NCBI RefSeq assembly: GCF_905220365.1
Contig: NC_061147.1
Coordinates: forward strand, 5,270,001 to 5,334,000
Direction: 5' to 3'
Source of the DNA: Vanessa cardui
Taxonomy: Eukaryota > Arthropoda > Insecta > Lepidoptera > Nymphalidae
Length of the DNA: 64,000 nt
A program made the position numbers and the translations under genes. Positions 1 to 12,986 of this stretch are shown one piece after another. Numbering within the stretch: the stretch's first letter is position 1; every line of letters begins with the position of its first letter. A model generated the notes under the pieces. It saw only the letters and a program-made list of their open reading frames with translations, made no database searches and was not told the origin of the DNA.

Positions 1-396
1 ACCATTGATAAAGCCAGACACGTTAAGACATTTCACGAGGCATTCGGTAGTTCTGGTAGAATACATATTATAATACCAGTAGCGTATACACTGGTAAAGC
101 AACTACATACTGTGCGTAATAAATTTATTGACCGTATAATGTTGTATGTTCTCAGCTCCTGCATCAAACCACGACGTATTCGAGGACGAATCCGTATGCA
201 GGACGGCCGGATGTTGTCGCCATTTAAAATAAAACTTAATAAAAATATATTCGGTGCAAAATTGGCTAGCCTGTTTCGACAAGTGGCGACACCTGCAGCA
301 ATCTTACTTCAAGTGATTGACGGATGGGAAGCGCACTTTTACTTCGGCGCTCTAGTGAAGAGAACATCGCAGGAGCGGAATTTTGGATATAAGTAA
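1..396 (+). CDS. 3' terminal coding segment of an unrecognised gene (5' end outside window)
   Basis: One frame is open from base 1 to a TAA at 394-396, giving about 131 residues with no upstream stop, so this is probably the last exon, or part of it, of a plus-strand gene entering from the left. The segment is basic, with a mixed region holding IRMQDGRMLSPFKIKL and a C-terminal stretch holding QVIDGWEAHFYFGALV. I see no signal peptide, clear membrane span or catalytic motif and do not recognise the family. A run of AATAAA-like signals follows (about 495-505 and 664-670), as expected for a 3' UTR. The coding reading is inferred from length and composition only. It could also be an unusually long chance frame or part of an old element. 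Confidence 0.45.
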   Translation, partial: TIDKARHVKTFHEAFGSSGRIHIIIPVAYTLVKQLHTVRNKFIDRIMLYVLSSCIKPRRIRGRIRMQDGRMLSPFKIKLNKNIFGAKLASLFRQVATPAAILLQVIDGWEAHFYFGALVKRTSQERNFGYK

Positions 397-1950
397 AACT
401 AGTGTTGGGTATCATTTATTTTTTTATAAAATAGGTCGAATATTTCTAATGATTGTGATTGTGTTGATAATTTGTGAAATTGCGATTAAAGTATAATAAA
501 TAAATCAAACGAATATTAATTCAAGTGTTTCGTATATTGGTTCGCAGTAACAAATATGTAATGTACTAAGTTTAAATGTAATGTATGATAGAATATGTAA
601 TGTGTTATGAGACAAATTTGTATATCGTAAATTAAAGTGAAGCGTATTAAGTAGTATTGGACATTAAATAAATGCGTATTTAACATTGTTTGTTTTTATA
701 ACTAACACTTATTTGTTTATTTTGTACTAAATATGTCTTCAAATGTTATTGCACTGTACAGGATTTGTGTGTTACAAGAACGGACATAGTAGTAACCAAT
801 AATTTCACGTAACTCGGTTTCATGAGAAAATTATCTATATTTAAAAAAAGTAGCAAGCCGTCTTATGTGCATCACAGGAAAAGGTGTTTTTACTAAGCCA
901 CTCGAAGTAGACATAATTCGAACTTACTCTGAACCCAACTAACTTACCTCCGAAACAAATATAATTGATATAGGAAAGTTACCTAAAATGACATTTTTAT
1001 GTTTATCTTCGGGGATAAATTCACTCAGAAGTTATCTTTAACCGTATATAAATTTGTATCATAGGTTAAAGATAAGTTCTGCATGAGTAATATTCTCAAG
1101 AAAACTTAAACATGGCATTATTACTATGACCTCATAATCTTTCCGAGAATTTATTCATATCAAGTATCTAATTTTATTGAAAACAAAAGTATCATGAAAA
1201 TGCTAAGTGAATCAATACAATCATCCTAATACTATTTTTAAAAATCATGGAAAGTAAAAACTAGTTGACTGGTTTTTAAAATCCATTCTATATTATTTAG
1301 TAGAAGTTAAGGAACCCAGAAAAAGTTTTGTTTTTTTATTTCTAGTACATATTTGCCGAAAAATATCATATTTAAATAGCGCACAAAAACGCTACTTGGA
1401 CAATATGGCGCTGAAATGGGGTCGGTGAAACACTTTCCTGTGTTTTAATCTGTAGTACATATAGTGGAAAAGCAAAGTTTACAAGAAAGTGACTTCATCA
1501 TAAGCCCGGCCAATCAGGAGCGTTTGTGTCACGTGACAAATGTTTGAAATAATGCATTTTTATTTATGGATTTTTGAATAAATTAAGTATTATTTTCAAC
1601 TTTCGTTAGTAAATAACCATTTTTAAAATCATAATATACACTGATTACAATAATTCACAATTTATTTTTCACGGATTACGCTTAAGTTTTTATGAATCAA
1701 ATGTGATTGATGTAAATTGTAATATATAATTAAAATCAGAATCACTTAAATCTAAAACACATATTATACATGTATTATACGTGTAGCTAATCATGTACAA
1801 GTCGTAACTACATACAATAAAACAACATTGCTCTTTTAGGGCGATAAAGTTCCTCAGAAATCGGGTTAATCGAATTTAGTGTATACATTTAGATAAAACA
1901 GCGTATTACATATAGAAAGATTCACATACTATATTTTTGTAGAACGAAAA
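397..1950. other. AT-rich non-coding stretch
   Basis: Contains probable polyadenylation signals for the upstream partial gene in its first 300 bases. Beyond that I see only AT-rich sequence, with no long frame, recognised repeat or RNA gene. Confidence 0.5.
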
Positions 1951-1954
1951 CTGA

Positions 1955-2253
1955 GTGACGTGGTCAAGGTAGGGCTTGTACTTGGTGTTAGGGCTTTGTG
2001 CAAGCCCGCCTGGTACCACCCACTCATATATTCTACCGCTAAACAACAGTACGCAGTATTGTTGTGTTCCGGTTTGAAGGGTGAGTGACCCAGTGTAACA
2101 GCAGGCACAAGGGACATAGCATCAGAGTTCCCAAGGTTGGTGGCGCATTGACGATGTAAGGAATAGTTATTATTTCTTACAGTGTCATTGTCTATGGGTG
2201 ATGGTGATCACTTACCATCAGGTATGCTCGTCCGCCAACCTACTCCATAAAAA
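1955..2253 (+). mobile_element. Repeat A: A-tailed retroposon copy, sense on plus
   Basis: One of about nine copies in the window of a roughly 290-base element. In sense orientation it begins near GGTAGGGCTTTGTGC, runs through CACCCACTCATC and GTGTTCCGGTTTGAAGGGTG, and ends at CAACCTA(C/T)ACCATAAAAAA. The A-rich 3' tail and variable target duplications mark it as a retroposon. Its last 80 bases (CTATGGGTGATGGTGA onward) resemble the 3' end of the LINE remnant at 14.83-15.25 kb, so it is probably a SINE mobilised by that LINE type. This copy is full length with scattered substitutions. Confidence 0.8.
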
Positions 2254-2455
2254 AAGGTAGTCACCTCTCAGTCGTAATAAAGCATGAGGCATCCATCTTG
2301 AATTGTCACGGCAGTAACAAATTTATGACTGTCAAGAATGCAACCGTTCTTGATGAATTTGATTATATTTTGTTGATAATTACTGAAACTTGTTTAATCA
2401 GTGTGGATCTTTATTTTAAATGTTTATTGAATTGTCAATTATTTATAATATTACT

Positions 2456-2810
2456 AATTGTCGCCCGCGGCTTCGCTCGCGATTTAGTTGGTTGGTTGTT
2501 ATTTGTTGGCCAAAAAACGTAGCCTATGTCCTTTCTTGAAGTTTAATTTTGTATTTTTTAAATGTTGAAAAAGAGTAACTACTGAGTTTCTTGCCGGTTC
2601 TTCTCGGTAGAATCTACTTTCCGAACCGGTGTAGCTTCACTTTATTGTTAATTCAAAAGTGCTTGTAAAAGCCCACTTGAAAAAAGATTATTTTGATTTT
2701 AATTTTGCTTTACACCAAATTTCATCAAATTCGGTGCATTGGTTTGGTTGTGAAAGAGCGACATACAGGCAGACAGACGGAGTTACTTTTACATTTATAA
2801 AGATAAATTG
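2456..2810 (-). mobile_element. Helitron-like non-autonomous element carrying a nested LINE tail
   Basis: On the minus strand it starts near TTTATAAATGTAAAAGTAAC, followed by CTCCGTCTGTCTGCC, and ends GCGGGCGACAATTAG. The terminal GCGAAGCCGCGGGCGAC segment recurs near 60.65 kb, and weaker relatives lie at 11.72, 43.94, 44.15 and 62.43 kb. The CTAG-type end without terminal inverted repeats suggests Helitron-like elements, which are abundant in butterflies; that class is an inference. Bases 2555-2712 inside it are a different repeat (see next entry). Confidence 0.5.
2555..2712 (+). repeat. LINE 3'-tail repeat (TTGCCGGTTCTTCTCGG type)
   Basis: Contains TTGCCGGTTCTTCTCGG, then CTTTCCGAACCGG, then TTCAAAAGTGCTTGTAAAAG, and ends in a GATTTT-rich tail. 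A second copy lies at 27349-27855, split there by a MITE. The same tail appears weakly near 29.89 kb. The tail structure suggests the truncated 3' end of a non-LTR element. Here it lies within a Helitron-like element. Confidence 0.7.
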
Positions 2811-4080
2811 TTTTAAAAGTCGACAAGGTTGTAAAATGATTGGAAAATGATATGCCACAAATTATTAAGTATTAATGAGTAAGAAACGATATTGACTTCA
2901 CTCGTCGACTTGTTATCACGCACTTGACCTACTGCCATCAGTTCCGTTGCTTCCACGATATTCAACGGAATTACTAGCAAACGGTGATAACAAGAGATCT
3001 ATAATGAGCTATTGAACGCTATTGCAGAAATGTCAGAATACAGACACAACGTACAATACTTTCGTTCGATTTTATTTCTTATTCAGATTCAAAATTAAAT
3101 CAGTACTTACAAAGTAGAATAAATAAATATATAAAACGTGTTTGGTTTTTAAATTAAAGGCAGGAAAAAAATATTGTAAATTATTCAAAGAGAAAGGCAG
3201 GAATTAAATAGTACGAACAACAATTTAGCTTTATTTTAAGATAAACAGTAAGATTTAGTCTTAGACAACTTTATTATTTTTTTACTAATATAAAATATTC
3301 CTAACAGAAAGCTTATATTACAGATGAACATCTGACACATACATACTCGCAATGGAGTTAACTCTAAACCGTCTCCTAAAGTGAAAAAAGAAACATATTC
3401 AGTGAAGTATTTCAGAGTGAATACAGATTCGTAAATTAAAAAAAAAAAATTAAAAAAAAGAGGAAATCAAAATATTCTGACTGTTTTTATGAAAACTGAT
3501 TATTTGCTCTTCAGAAGCCTCAATATATTTCGAACACCATCCCAAATATTTTCAAATTAAGTTACGCAATTAAAAGTTGACACGATAAGTTTACATACTA
3601 AATGTAGTGTGTCAAAATAACCTAAAAAATAATAAATTTGAATTTGATATTATTTATAAAGTAATTTTATTACAAACAGAAATATTATCACTTACCACAA
3701 AAATTAAAATTTAATGGTATCTAGTTCCAACTCGCTCATATTATACACGCTTCAAGCTCAAAGTAAATTAAAGAGCGAATTTTTTGGAAAAAAATTCAAC
3801 TGTGCTTTAAAAAATTAAACTGTGTATAAGGATTGTTAGTTCGTGTTTGCAAAACTAATAGTAAAAGTTCTATCCTGCAATATCATTAATCCTTAAATCC
3901 CATTTATCTAATTAACAAATCACTGTATTGTAATGCTATTTGGGTCAAATATATACACCATCAATTTCTGTGAAGTTTTTTTTTAGTTCAGAATAAATTA
4001 ATTCTAATCGTATTTCGGACAATGCGATTAAGAGGACGCTAACAAACCATAGAACCGTGAATCATAAAGATATAAATTTC
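2811..4080. other. AT-rich non-coding stretch
   Basis: No convincing reading frame, repeat family or RNA gene seen. Homopolymer A runs near 3435-3462. Confidence 0.45.
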
Positions 4081-4089
4081 GAATAGTCT

Positions 4090-5130
4090 TTGAATAATAT
4101 TTTGATTCCAATATAGTAATGGTAAAAAACATATACGACAATAATACCAGCAGAGTGAAGTTGGAAACCACTGGACCACCCATACAAATAAAAAGAGGTG
4201 TTAGGCAAGGAGACCCAATCTCTCCAACAATCTTCATAGCGGTGCTAAAGTATATCATCGGCAAATTAAACTGGGAAAAAGTGGGCATAAACATATACGG
4301 ACGTTACCTGAGCCATCTCAGATTTGCAGATGATATAGTTCTACTATCAGAAAGCACAACCCAACTACAACTAAAGATAAACTCTTTACATGAAGAAAGT
4401 CGTAAAGTAGGCTTGGAAATCAATTTAGATAAAACAAACGTCATGACGAATCATACTAAAATACCTATTTATCTCTATAATCCACAGCTATCCTATGCTG
4501 ATACTTACATTTACCAGGGAAAATAAATCTACTTTAACCCACACAACAACGAACTAGAAGTAGAGAGAAGGGCCAACATCACCTGGAAGAAATTTTGGAA
4601 CCTCAAAGAAATCCTAAAAAGTGACATGTCCATATATTTGAAAAGTAGAGTCATGAACACCTGCCTACTCCCATCACTAACCTACGCTTGTCGAACGTGG
4701 AAATTCACAAATAAACTAAAAAATAAGATCATAACCAGCCAAAGAAGTATGGAGAGAAGCATCCTACCTGATACAAAAAATCGGCCATACCGCCATAAGA
4801 GAGAAAACTAAAGTTATCGACGCACTCACAGAAGCTAAAATGGCGATGGGCTGGACACATAGCCAGACTCAAAGATAATCGCTGGACCAAAACGACAACG
4901 TCATGGCTAGGACCATCGGGCCAGAGGAAACGAGGTAGGCCAAATACGGGATGGATAGACGATCATAAAAATAGCAAGCACATACTGGATGCGAGAAGCT
5001 GAGGATAGAGAAAAATGGTCATCTTTGGAGGAGGCCTTTACCCTCCGTTGAGAGGGGTTCTTGTACCCATAAAATATAAAACGACGAAATGAATAAAGCA
5101 CATAATTAATTAATGCATGCAAACTGGTTC
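4090..5130 (+). pseudogene. Decayed non-LTR retrotransposon, reverse transcriptase 3' half (RTE-like)
   Basis: The frame at 4119-4526 encodes the core of a non-LTR reverse transcriptase: GVRQGDPISPTIF, then LRFADDIVLLSES with the catalytic F-A-D-D box, then GLEINLDKTNVMTN. It stops after 135 residues, but homology continues through 4626-4811 (MNTCLLPSLTYACRTW) and on to about 5070 (RKRGRPNTGWIDD and the terminal GVLVP) in shifted or stop-containing frames. The 5' part (endonuclease and most palm and finger motifs) is missing, as in usual 5' truncation. Family RTE is my inference from the motif wording and the short C-terminal region. It cannot make a working enzyme. Confidence 0.85.
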
Positions 5131-6025
5131 GATGTATATATTTTTTTTTCTTTTCTATTATTTTCTTTTTCTTTTAAATTGTAAACCTATATTAAACCTA
5201 GATCTGTATTTGTAACAAGAAATAAAAGGTTTTTTATATTTATTTTATATATAGTAATGGTAAGACCAGGAAATATCTAGATTGGAATGACCTGTAGAAT
5301 ATATGAGTGACTGTTTAATTTATACTACTTACAATACTGAACCCTTTTCGCTAGTGACAGAAAAATTTAGAATTTAAATTGGCCAATCTATAGATATTGA
5401 TTATTTTTTTTTGGGAACAGCCTCCATGTTTTCTTTGAGAATAAAAAGGTCAAAGAAAATTTTACGAAGCATATTAATATTAGAAGCACAATTTCAAAGT
5501 TATATCTTTACCCAGAAAAGTTATCTTTGAATATATAATAGATTTAACAATCAAGGAAATATTTAAAGATACCACACCACCTTCGACATCCCTGCTCTTG
5601 CTAAGACCTGGAATCAGTCGTGATGATAGTAAGAGATCTAATTAGTTAAGATTAGTTCCCTGGAAACGAGTACGGGCTCTTGCATAAGACGCTATATGCG
5701 TTGACATGCTGACTCCGTCAAAGCCGCTGCAGAAAAAACTGAAGCGAGCAAAGGATCGAAATATTTATGCCTTGCACTCTTGGACCTTTTTAGTAGTGCA
5801 AAAAACTTATTTAAGAGTTTAAAACCTTTTCATTTACAAATGTAGAATTATACGTGATTATTTGACTTATTTTGTTATCCTAAAGACCTCAAATGAAACG
5901 ATTTTTTTAAGAAACATTTGTATATTTTCGAACAAAACACATGCACAACACATTAATGAACTATCAAGGTAATTCTAGTAATAATAATCATACAGTAAAA
6001 TAATTATAACTCTTTTATCTTATAT
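5131..6025. other. Intergenic DNA and probable DHCR24 3' UTR
   Basis: The part just below 6026 should include the 3' UTR of the minus-strand reductase. A T-rich run with AATAAA-like words occurs around 5145-5240. Nothing else recognised. Confidence 0.4.
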
Positions 6026-9000
6026 CTACTTTCTGACTAGTCTATTAACTTTCCCATATATTTCTGGGAAGGCCTCCTTACAATACGGTAGTGTATTCCG
6101 CATCTTGTCATAGAGCGTGTGGTCGAACATCCGTCTGAATTCTTCACGAGTAGTATACGTGTCGGCGTAGAGCATTTGGAAACCGCGCTTTTGAGTTACG
6201 AACTGTTCTATACGACGAGTAGAAGATTCCTGGAAAGGTAAATTGTTAAATGCTCAATCTACAAGAGAAATAAATTGTTGATTGTATGTTGGGTTTATAT
6301 CTTTCCACGGTTAAAGTCATTTAACAGGTTATTAGATTATACTTATGAATCTTAGTCTATCGTCCCAATTTAATCATTATAATTTAATGCGTATAATAGA
6401 GGATCTTTTTTTAGTATCATTTTTGGCTTGGAAATTAGTTTTTGGGTACATATTTATACTATAATTTCTTTTTTATGCAATGAATTATAATGTTGCCAAG
6501 AATATGTAACGCTTCAATCATGATTAAATAATATAAATATATAATGATTAATTTATATTCCATTTAACTTTTTGTTCATTATTTTTGAATGGGAGGATAG
6601 CTTCCCATATATACGCATATAGATGCGTTGACACATTAACGTATATCAGATAAGTGTTAAGAGCTGGAGGCGCCAAGAAAAAGGCTGATGCAAACAAATG
6701 ATGTAAATATCCGTCTTTTATTCCTAATGATGTACTTTTCAATTAGTTTGATTGTAATTGAATCACTTGGACTTTGGAGTAATAGTACAAAAAACTTTAT
6801 TAAAAGTTTGAAACATCGTCTTATTGTTTCTACTTGTCTAAAGAGGGCTGATAAATTATTAGCCCTGAAAATTCTGGCAATCCAAAATTACACACAGACA
6901 AGTTTTAACATTTCCTTGACGTTAGTTGTCCGATATAATTATAATAAAAGGGAAATTTCATCGACGTTAATACTTCTTGATGGAACCCTGGTTAATTGCG
7001 CATTTGACCCCATTTGATTGCGTCTCTACAGCGGAGCAGTATTTGTATTTTATACTAAAAGTAAGTGAAAAGGGATATATACTAATAACTTACTGTTTCG
7101 AATCCTTTAGCCTTTGGAACACCATAGACGCCAATATCTACAAACATCTGCCAATCGCCAGAATGGACCTTCAACTGTCCTGGATTGTTGAAAACTTTGA
7201 AAGGACACAGCCAGATGGGATATACCTGCAAGAGTTTAAAAGAAAAAATGTAAATTAAAAAGAAAACTAACTTTATTCACGACGACATTACGAGCAATAT
7301 TTTTTGTTAAATATATGATAGTATACAAATATTTCGTTTTAAAAATGCCTGCTATACCCTAGGTATATAATTTAATTTGAAGAATTCACTGCTAATACTT
7401 TAGTCAAATCTGTAATCAATCATCAGCATTGTTGTATAAAATTGAATTATTTTTGCAATGTGGTCGTAAATTACCTCAAATTCTTTATGGAACACATCTA
7501 TAGCTTCTTCCAAGGTTTCGATTGGCACCAACATATCTTGAATGACGTGAGCCTTATTGTAAAGTTTGGTGACAGCCTCTGGCTGCGTCAGCTTAAGCAG
7601 GGAAACTTCAGGAGGCATCAACCAACCGAACAGATAGCGGAATATCACGTTATTACCGAAAGGTACTATGTCCTGTAATATATACAAAGTAGTAAATGTA
7701 TTGAAAAAGCCTGTATATGTAATTTTTCCTCACACCAATAGTACCTGCAGCTCCCAAAAGAAGCTTCGTGTGTGTCGGTGGTAATAATCTCGTAATGGAA
7801 TGTATTCCACAACGGTTGCCTTCCTTCCTCGACGGTATTCATTGAGATACTTTTCAACTTGTTTGAAAAACCACTCTGCGTACCATTTGCCAATTGGATT
7901 AAACTGAAATTACACATAAAATACTATTAAGTATGTATATTGTCCAACATGTTCTGCGTAAGATAAACTGAATATTGACAAACAAATTTATCAAAAGAGA
8001 CAACAAGAGTTTTGTTGATAAATGCACCTATTTACCAAGCCCGCAAAAAACTACCAATAAAAACAATCCCAAAAAAGCACAGGCAAGTAGACCAACGTAA
8101 CTGAAAAATTCGTATTTCATATATTGCTCTACCGCGATTCAAAATAATTGGGTAAAGGAAATAATTAGCACAATATCCTCAATACCTTTCCGTCCTTCCC
8201 TACTTCATCAACCATGTCACCAGTCATCACCACGCCGCTGTCTTTCGTATAAAGTAAAGCTTCAATAAATTGATGTGTTTTCTTCAGTGATTCTTCTTGA
8301 AATCGCTTCGCAAGATCTGATAAGTTTGTATATGGATGATATTCAATACGGACGTACCTAAAAATACAATGTAAACAAATTAAAGGTAGTTTTAGAATAG
8401 TTTTCAATTTTAATAAATAATAAGATATGTGCCTTGCGTCATATCTTTACGTTTATTTTTTTTTTGATATAGGTAAGCGGACAAGCAACTGGGCCACCTG
8501 ATGGTAAATGGCCATCATCGCCCATAGACAATGTCGCTGTATGAAATATTAACCATTCCTTACATCGCAATGCACCATTATCCTTGGGAACTGTTCGTCT
8601 TTTGTGCCTGTAGTTTCGATGGTTCGTGCGTATAAAAACACAGAAAAAATCCTTAAGAAGATTATACTAGCTCGTCAGCAATGTAAAATTTAAACTATAA
8701 ATTCAAAAGTAGCTTACTTTTTAGCAGGAACGACTTTGATAACGACTGAAGTTAAGAATCCTAATGTTCCATATGACCACGGCACTGCGTAAAAGAGATC
8801 TGGATTTTCTTCCTAAAAAGAAATGCAATATTCAATATATTTACAGATTATTTTGTTTCAACCTTTTGATTTCAATTTTTGGTTTTGCTACAGACTACTA
8901 CTAAATGGTTAATTTATTTGTTTGTTTGATTAATTTTAGTAATCCGAAGCTCGATTAGAAGTAATAATCCTCCAAATTCTTGCTACACTTTCATGCCTTT

Positions 9001-11187
9001 GACGGCGTCTCATCAATCGTTTTCGTACAAAAATAATAACTGTAGGTAAAAACTTCTGCAACTACAATTCCTAAACACTCTTCTTGTAATAATCTCTTAC
9101 CTTACTACAAGTAACGACAGATCCATCAGCGAGAACTAGTTCATACTGTACGCATATGTGTTGGAAGAGTCCATATATATGCGAGGAAGTCTCGACTCCT
9201 GTGCCCATTACTAATCCTCCTACTGTCAGCTGGTCTAACTCCGGTACGACGGGTAGAGCAAGACCAAGACGGTGAAGAGTTTGAGAAAGCTGTCCCATAG
9301 TCACCAATGGTTCGCATCGAACCGTCTGGAAGAAAAATGACATTAACGTTAATAATACTCTAGAAATGTAACCATATATTTGCAGACGATAAAAGAGGGT
9401 AAAGTTAAGTCATTGCAAGTGGATTAAGGCTTCATGAATTCATCTGGATATACCATGTATGGCTATATATATCTTTTGGACTTTCAGATGTATTGAATTC
9501 TTAAATACGAGTTTATAGATAGTGTGAAATATTCCACGAACAATGCAATGTATAATATAAGATGTTACCTATCGTAGACTAAAAACGTATTGAGGAAAAC
9601 ATCACCTGCAAAAACATCTGAATAATAAATGCAAAAAAAACCGCTACTGTTTTACAATTCCAACATCTATTACATAAACAAAAATACCCATATTTCTGAT
9701 ATCTGTAGGTTTCATAAATAACAGTGCATATTATTATCATATTTCTATTCCATATATTTTGCATTTATTTCAACAGTTGTATTACGGTTAACGGTTTCGT
9801 TCCTCCACCGCTGTTTACAGACAAGCTTGTCGTCGGCAGAACTTTCTCGACAAAAACACGTCAGATATTCCACCGCCAATCAGTACTTACTATTGTTATA
9901 TTCTGGCTTGAAAGCACAAGGAACATATCATCTTAGTTCCCGAGGTTTTTGCCACATTGGCAATGTAAGGAATGATTAGTATTTCTTACAGTGCCGTTGT
10001 TTATGGGCGGAGGTGACTTACCATAGTGGCCAATTTACTCTTCCCCCAATCTTTACCAATATAATAAATAAATATTATTTATAGTAGTTCTAAGCAGTAG
10101 TAGTCTATACTGACCATGTTCTTAGTGTCAACATCCAGCACGTCAACGAGATTGATTTGTATGTTGGTAAACATTTTCTTGTAGATACCCTGACGAAAGG
10201 ACATTGTCTGCCAAGTTGGTCGTCCAGTGCATAGCTGGGTTTTACGGTCTCCGGATAACCAATTTTTAACCTAAAATATATAAATATAAATACCTCAGGC
10301 AAGAGAAAATGTTAAGCGTTCAAATTAAGAGAATAATCTAGTCACAGACACCGATCTCATTCGGTGTCTGTGACTAGATTATTTCACGTGCTTAATATTT
10401 ATGATGATAATTTATTAATTGCCTAACTGACCAATCGGCGTGTTTATAGTAAAACCACCTTATAAAGTATTAAACATCTCCTATTCATTCATTCATTACA
10501 TAGTCATTCATCACCAACTTTTGGAACTACAGTGTTATATTAATTTTGCCTGTTGTTACAATGGCTCAGTCACCTATGCGATTCCAAAAATAGATAAATA
10601 TGCATTCCAAAACAAAGACTTGATATTGGGCATGCGCTATTCGGCCATTGACTTCTTACAAATTTCCACAAACGACATGAATGTGTTAACGCGAAAAAGG
10701 GGAATATATTTGGTCCAAAACATCAAGATCAAGATATAAACTTTACAGGTAGTCCAGAACATCTCTTGGACTAATTGTGAAGCCAAATCCTTTTTTGCGG
10801 CGGTGGCATTAATATGTAAGTACCTAAAGTAGTTATAATGTCAAGTTTATTTACATATTACAATATTCTATGAATGGAAGATGCAGTGTCCGTTGTTATA
10901 CAGTTGATTGAACGGCGCTCTTTAGTAAAGTTTCTAGGTAATCAATTAAAAGGCCAATTTAACCAGTTGGCTATATTTGATAACACGAGACTTACCTGCC
11001 TCTGAACTTCTTTCACCTTTCTCTCATGGGCTTTTGGTGCACTGTTCATTGTAAACACAACATAGTTTCTGCAGGCTGACCAGATTTTCCACAGGAACGA
11101 AAGAGGCATCAATGTGGTGATCACAAGCAGCCATCGATACTCAATTATTATGTATTCCAGGAACGATTCCGGTTCGACCGTAACCAT
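6026..11187 (-). CDS. DHCR24: Delta(24)-sterol reductase (24-dehydrocholesterol reductase), 9 coding exons
   Basis: FAD-dependent ER membrane enzyme that reduces the C24 double bond of sterols. Insects cannot make sterols and use it to turn desmosterol from dealkylated plant sterols into cholesterol. Exons, 5' to 3': 10996-11187, 10115-10270, 9101-9325, 8718-8812, 8186-8357, 7745-7903, 7475-7672, 7094-7225, 6026-6229. All junctions are GT-AG and the phases join to 510 residues, against about 516 in human. N-terminal hydrophobic helix WLLVITTLMPLSFLWKIW; then the FAD-binding stretch with VRCEPLVTMGQ, LPVVPELDQLTVGGL and YGLFQHI; then DLFYAVPWSYGTLGFL, FFWELQ, DIVPFGNNVIFRYLFGW and VYPIWLCPF. 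The C-terminal exon ends NRLVRK. Start ATG is the first in the frame. I see no lesion; it appears intact. Confidence 0.97.
8456..8618 (-). mobile_element. Repeat A, truncated copy in a DHCR24 intron
   Basis: On plus it reads from a T-run through GGGCCACCTGATGGTAA to TGTGCCTGTAGTT, so only the sense 3' part of Repeat A is kept: a 5'-truncated retroposon inserted in the same orientation as DHCR24. Confidence 0.75.
9860..10030 (+). mobile_element. Repeat A, degraded copy in a DHCR24 intron
   Basis: Recognisable through ATTCCACCGCC, AGCACAAGGAACATA, CTTAGTTCCCGAGG and the GACTTACCAT end. Many substitutions and an internal deletion near the tail indicate an older copy. Confidence 0.6.
10332..10383. 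repeat. Perfect 23-base hairpin in a DHCR24 intron
   Basis: Arms 10332-10354 and 10361-10383 are exact reverse complements around a six-base loop (TCTCAT). No similar arm is seen elsewhere in the window. Confidence 0.9.
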
Positions 11188-11717
11188 GATGATTCAATGG
11201 AACTATAATTATAATGTTTCAATTTTAATGTATAATTTTCAAATCTCATTAAGTGTAGTCCATAATTCATAATCACGTATGTATGTACATAAATTAATGG
11301 ATTCACCAAAATTTCAAAATTCAGTCAAGAATAATTATTTACATAGTTTTCATGTTATGTACATTTTCTTACAAGAAATATCTATGAATCCGTCTCTATT
11401 CTGCTCCAAAGATATCCGAAAAAAGACAAATATTTTTTTACAGCAAATTAACGCGAAATCATTGGTCGATAGTTGGATAAATCTATGATATTCACAATTT
11501 GCGAAATAATGGCGTTTTGAACGCCAACGAAACTGTTATCGGTATTTTGGAAGTAAAATTAAAGTGGAAATAAGTGGATAAGTTTTAAATCTTATAAAGA
11601 TACATTAAGAATAAACTTTATATTACAAAATATAGCTTAGTTTTTAGCAAATCGCATGAAATACGTAAAACTAAGGTCTGTTTATCTCAATTCCTACTTC
11701 CATTGGAATATGCTAAT

Positions 11718-11860
11718 TTTATAAATGCGAAAGTAACTCTGTTTGATGAAATATGGTTTGAAGCTAGTTTAAACTCCACCACAAACAAACACAGGACAAA
11801 CTTTTTTAAGCTAAACACCTGATGACCAGTTAGACTATAGCGCGAGCAAAGTCGCTAGCG
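11718..11860 (+). mobile_element. Helitron-like fragment, internally shortened
   Basis: Starts TTTATAAATGCGAAAGTAAC and ends near GCGAGCAAAGTCGCTAGCG, the same ends as the element at 2456-2810 but on the other strand and much shorter. It lies in the DHCR24 5' region. Confidence 0.4.
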
Positions 11861-12986
11861 ATAACTGTTTACGAATAATGTGTATGTATTTTTAGTGACT
11901 CTTGATATTGGCCCATACCTTGGTACATTGTCCAAAATATAATAAAAACTATCAATATCAAATAAAGTCTGTTTGATGCAAACATTTATTAAAATCTTAT
12001 AGGTACAATGCAAAATTAAAAACAAATCCACTTATGTTCTCCTACCCAAATTCCTGAATGAATGCATAGAGCATGCACAAAAATTTGGAAGGAAGTTCTA
12101 GATTAGAGTGAACTAATTAAGCGTCACCAGATTTGAGGCGACTATCCTCATCATATTTAAATTTATTTTTGGTTATTATTTTAATTCACATGGGATTTTA
12201 ACAAGTATATTGTCATTGTTATTTAATTATTATCACACATTATAAAACTATTGCAGTATGTCTATTCATAATTATTATCGCGATGGCGGATTCATCCAAT
12301 CTTGTGTCTCACGATACCTCTTATTGTTATTGTTTTAATTCAGCAACGACTTTAATTACATTTTGGTATTGTCATCTCATTATTCTCAAGCGTTGTCAAT
12401 TGGTTTTTAAGTCTTTTAAGTTAAAGCTGATTATATTCATTTATAAATCGACAAAACCTCACATAAAAATTCAGCATTTATCATGTACAAGATAATAATC
12501 ACGTCAATAAAATTAACGCCGGTAGCAGTTGGTACCAATGAATGTACGTAATTGGCAATTAAAATAGAATTTGAAACCCGATGTATGTTTAAAGCATATT
12601 TTACTTGCAAAATCGAGCGGATAAAAAAAAACGCCCTAAGTTTTAAATTTAACCAAACCTAGAAATCGTTGATTTAGAAATTGATATCAGCCGCTATTTG
12701 AATACAGCACAATATTTATATAATTGTTAGCAAATGCAAGAACAAAAGATGCTTTATATGTTTTCTTTTGTTAAATAACGGACAAGAGTGGCATTACATG
12801 GAGGGTCTACACATATGTACCTACATAACATTCTAAGCATGGACAAACGAAACTTGAACAGCGAATATAAAGGTAAAAACAATCTAAATAAAGATCTTGC
12901 AACTATCATATAGCGAACAAATTTAACTCTAGTACAAATAATTGTATACTAACATATAATTCAAGGGTTATATTCTGAAAACTCAC

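Noticed and set aside
12283..12495. 70-residue plus-strand frame
   Set aside because: AT-rich, no motif, no start or splice context; fits a chance frame.
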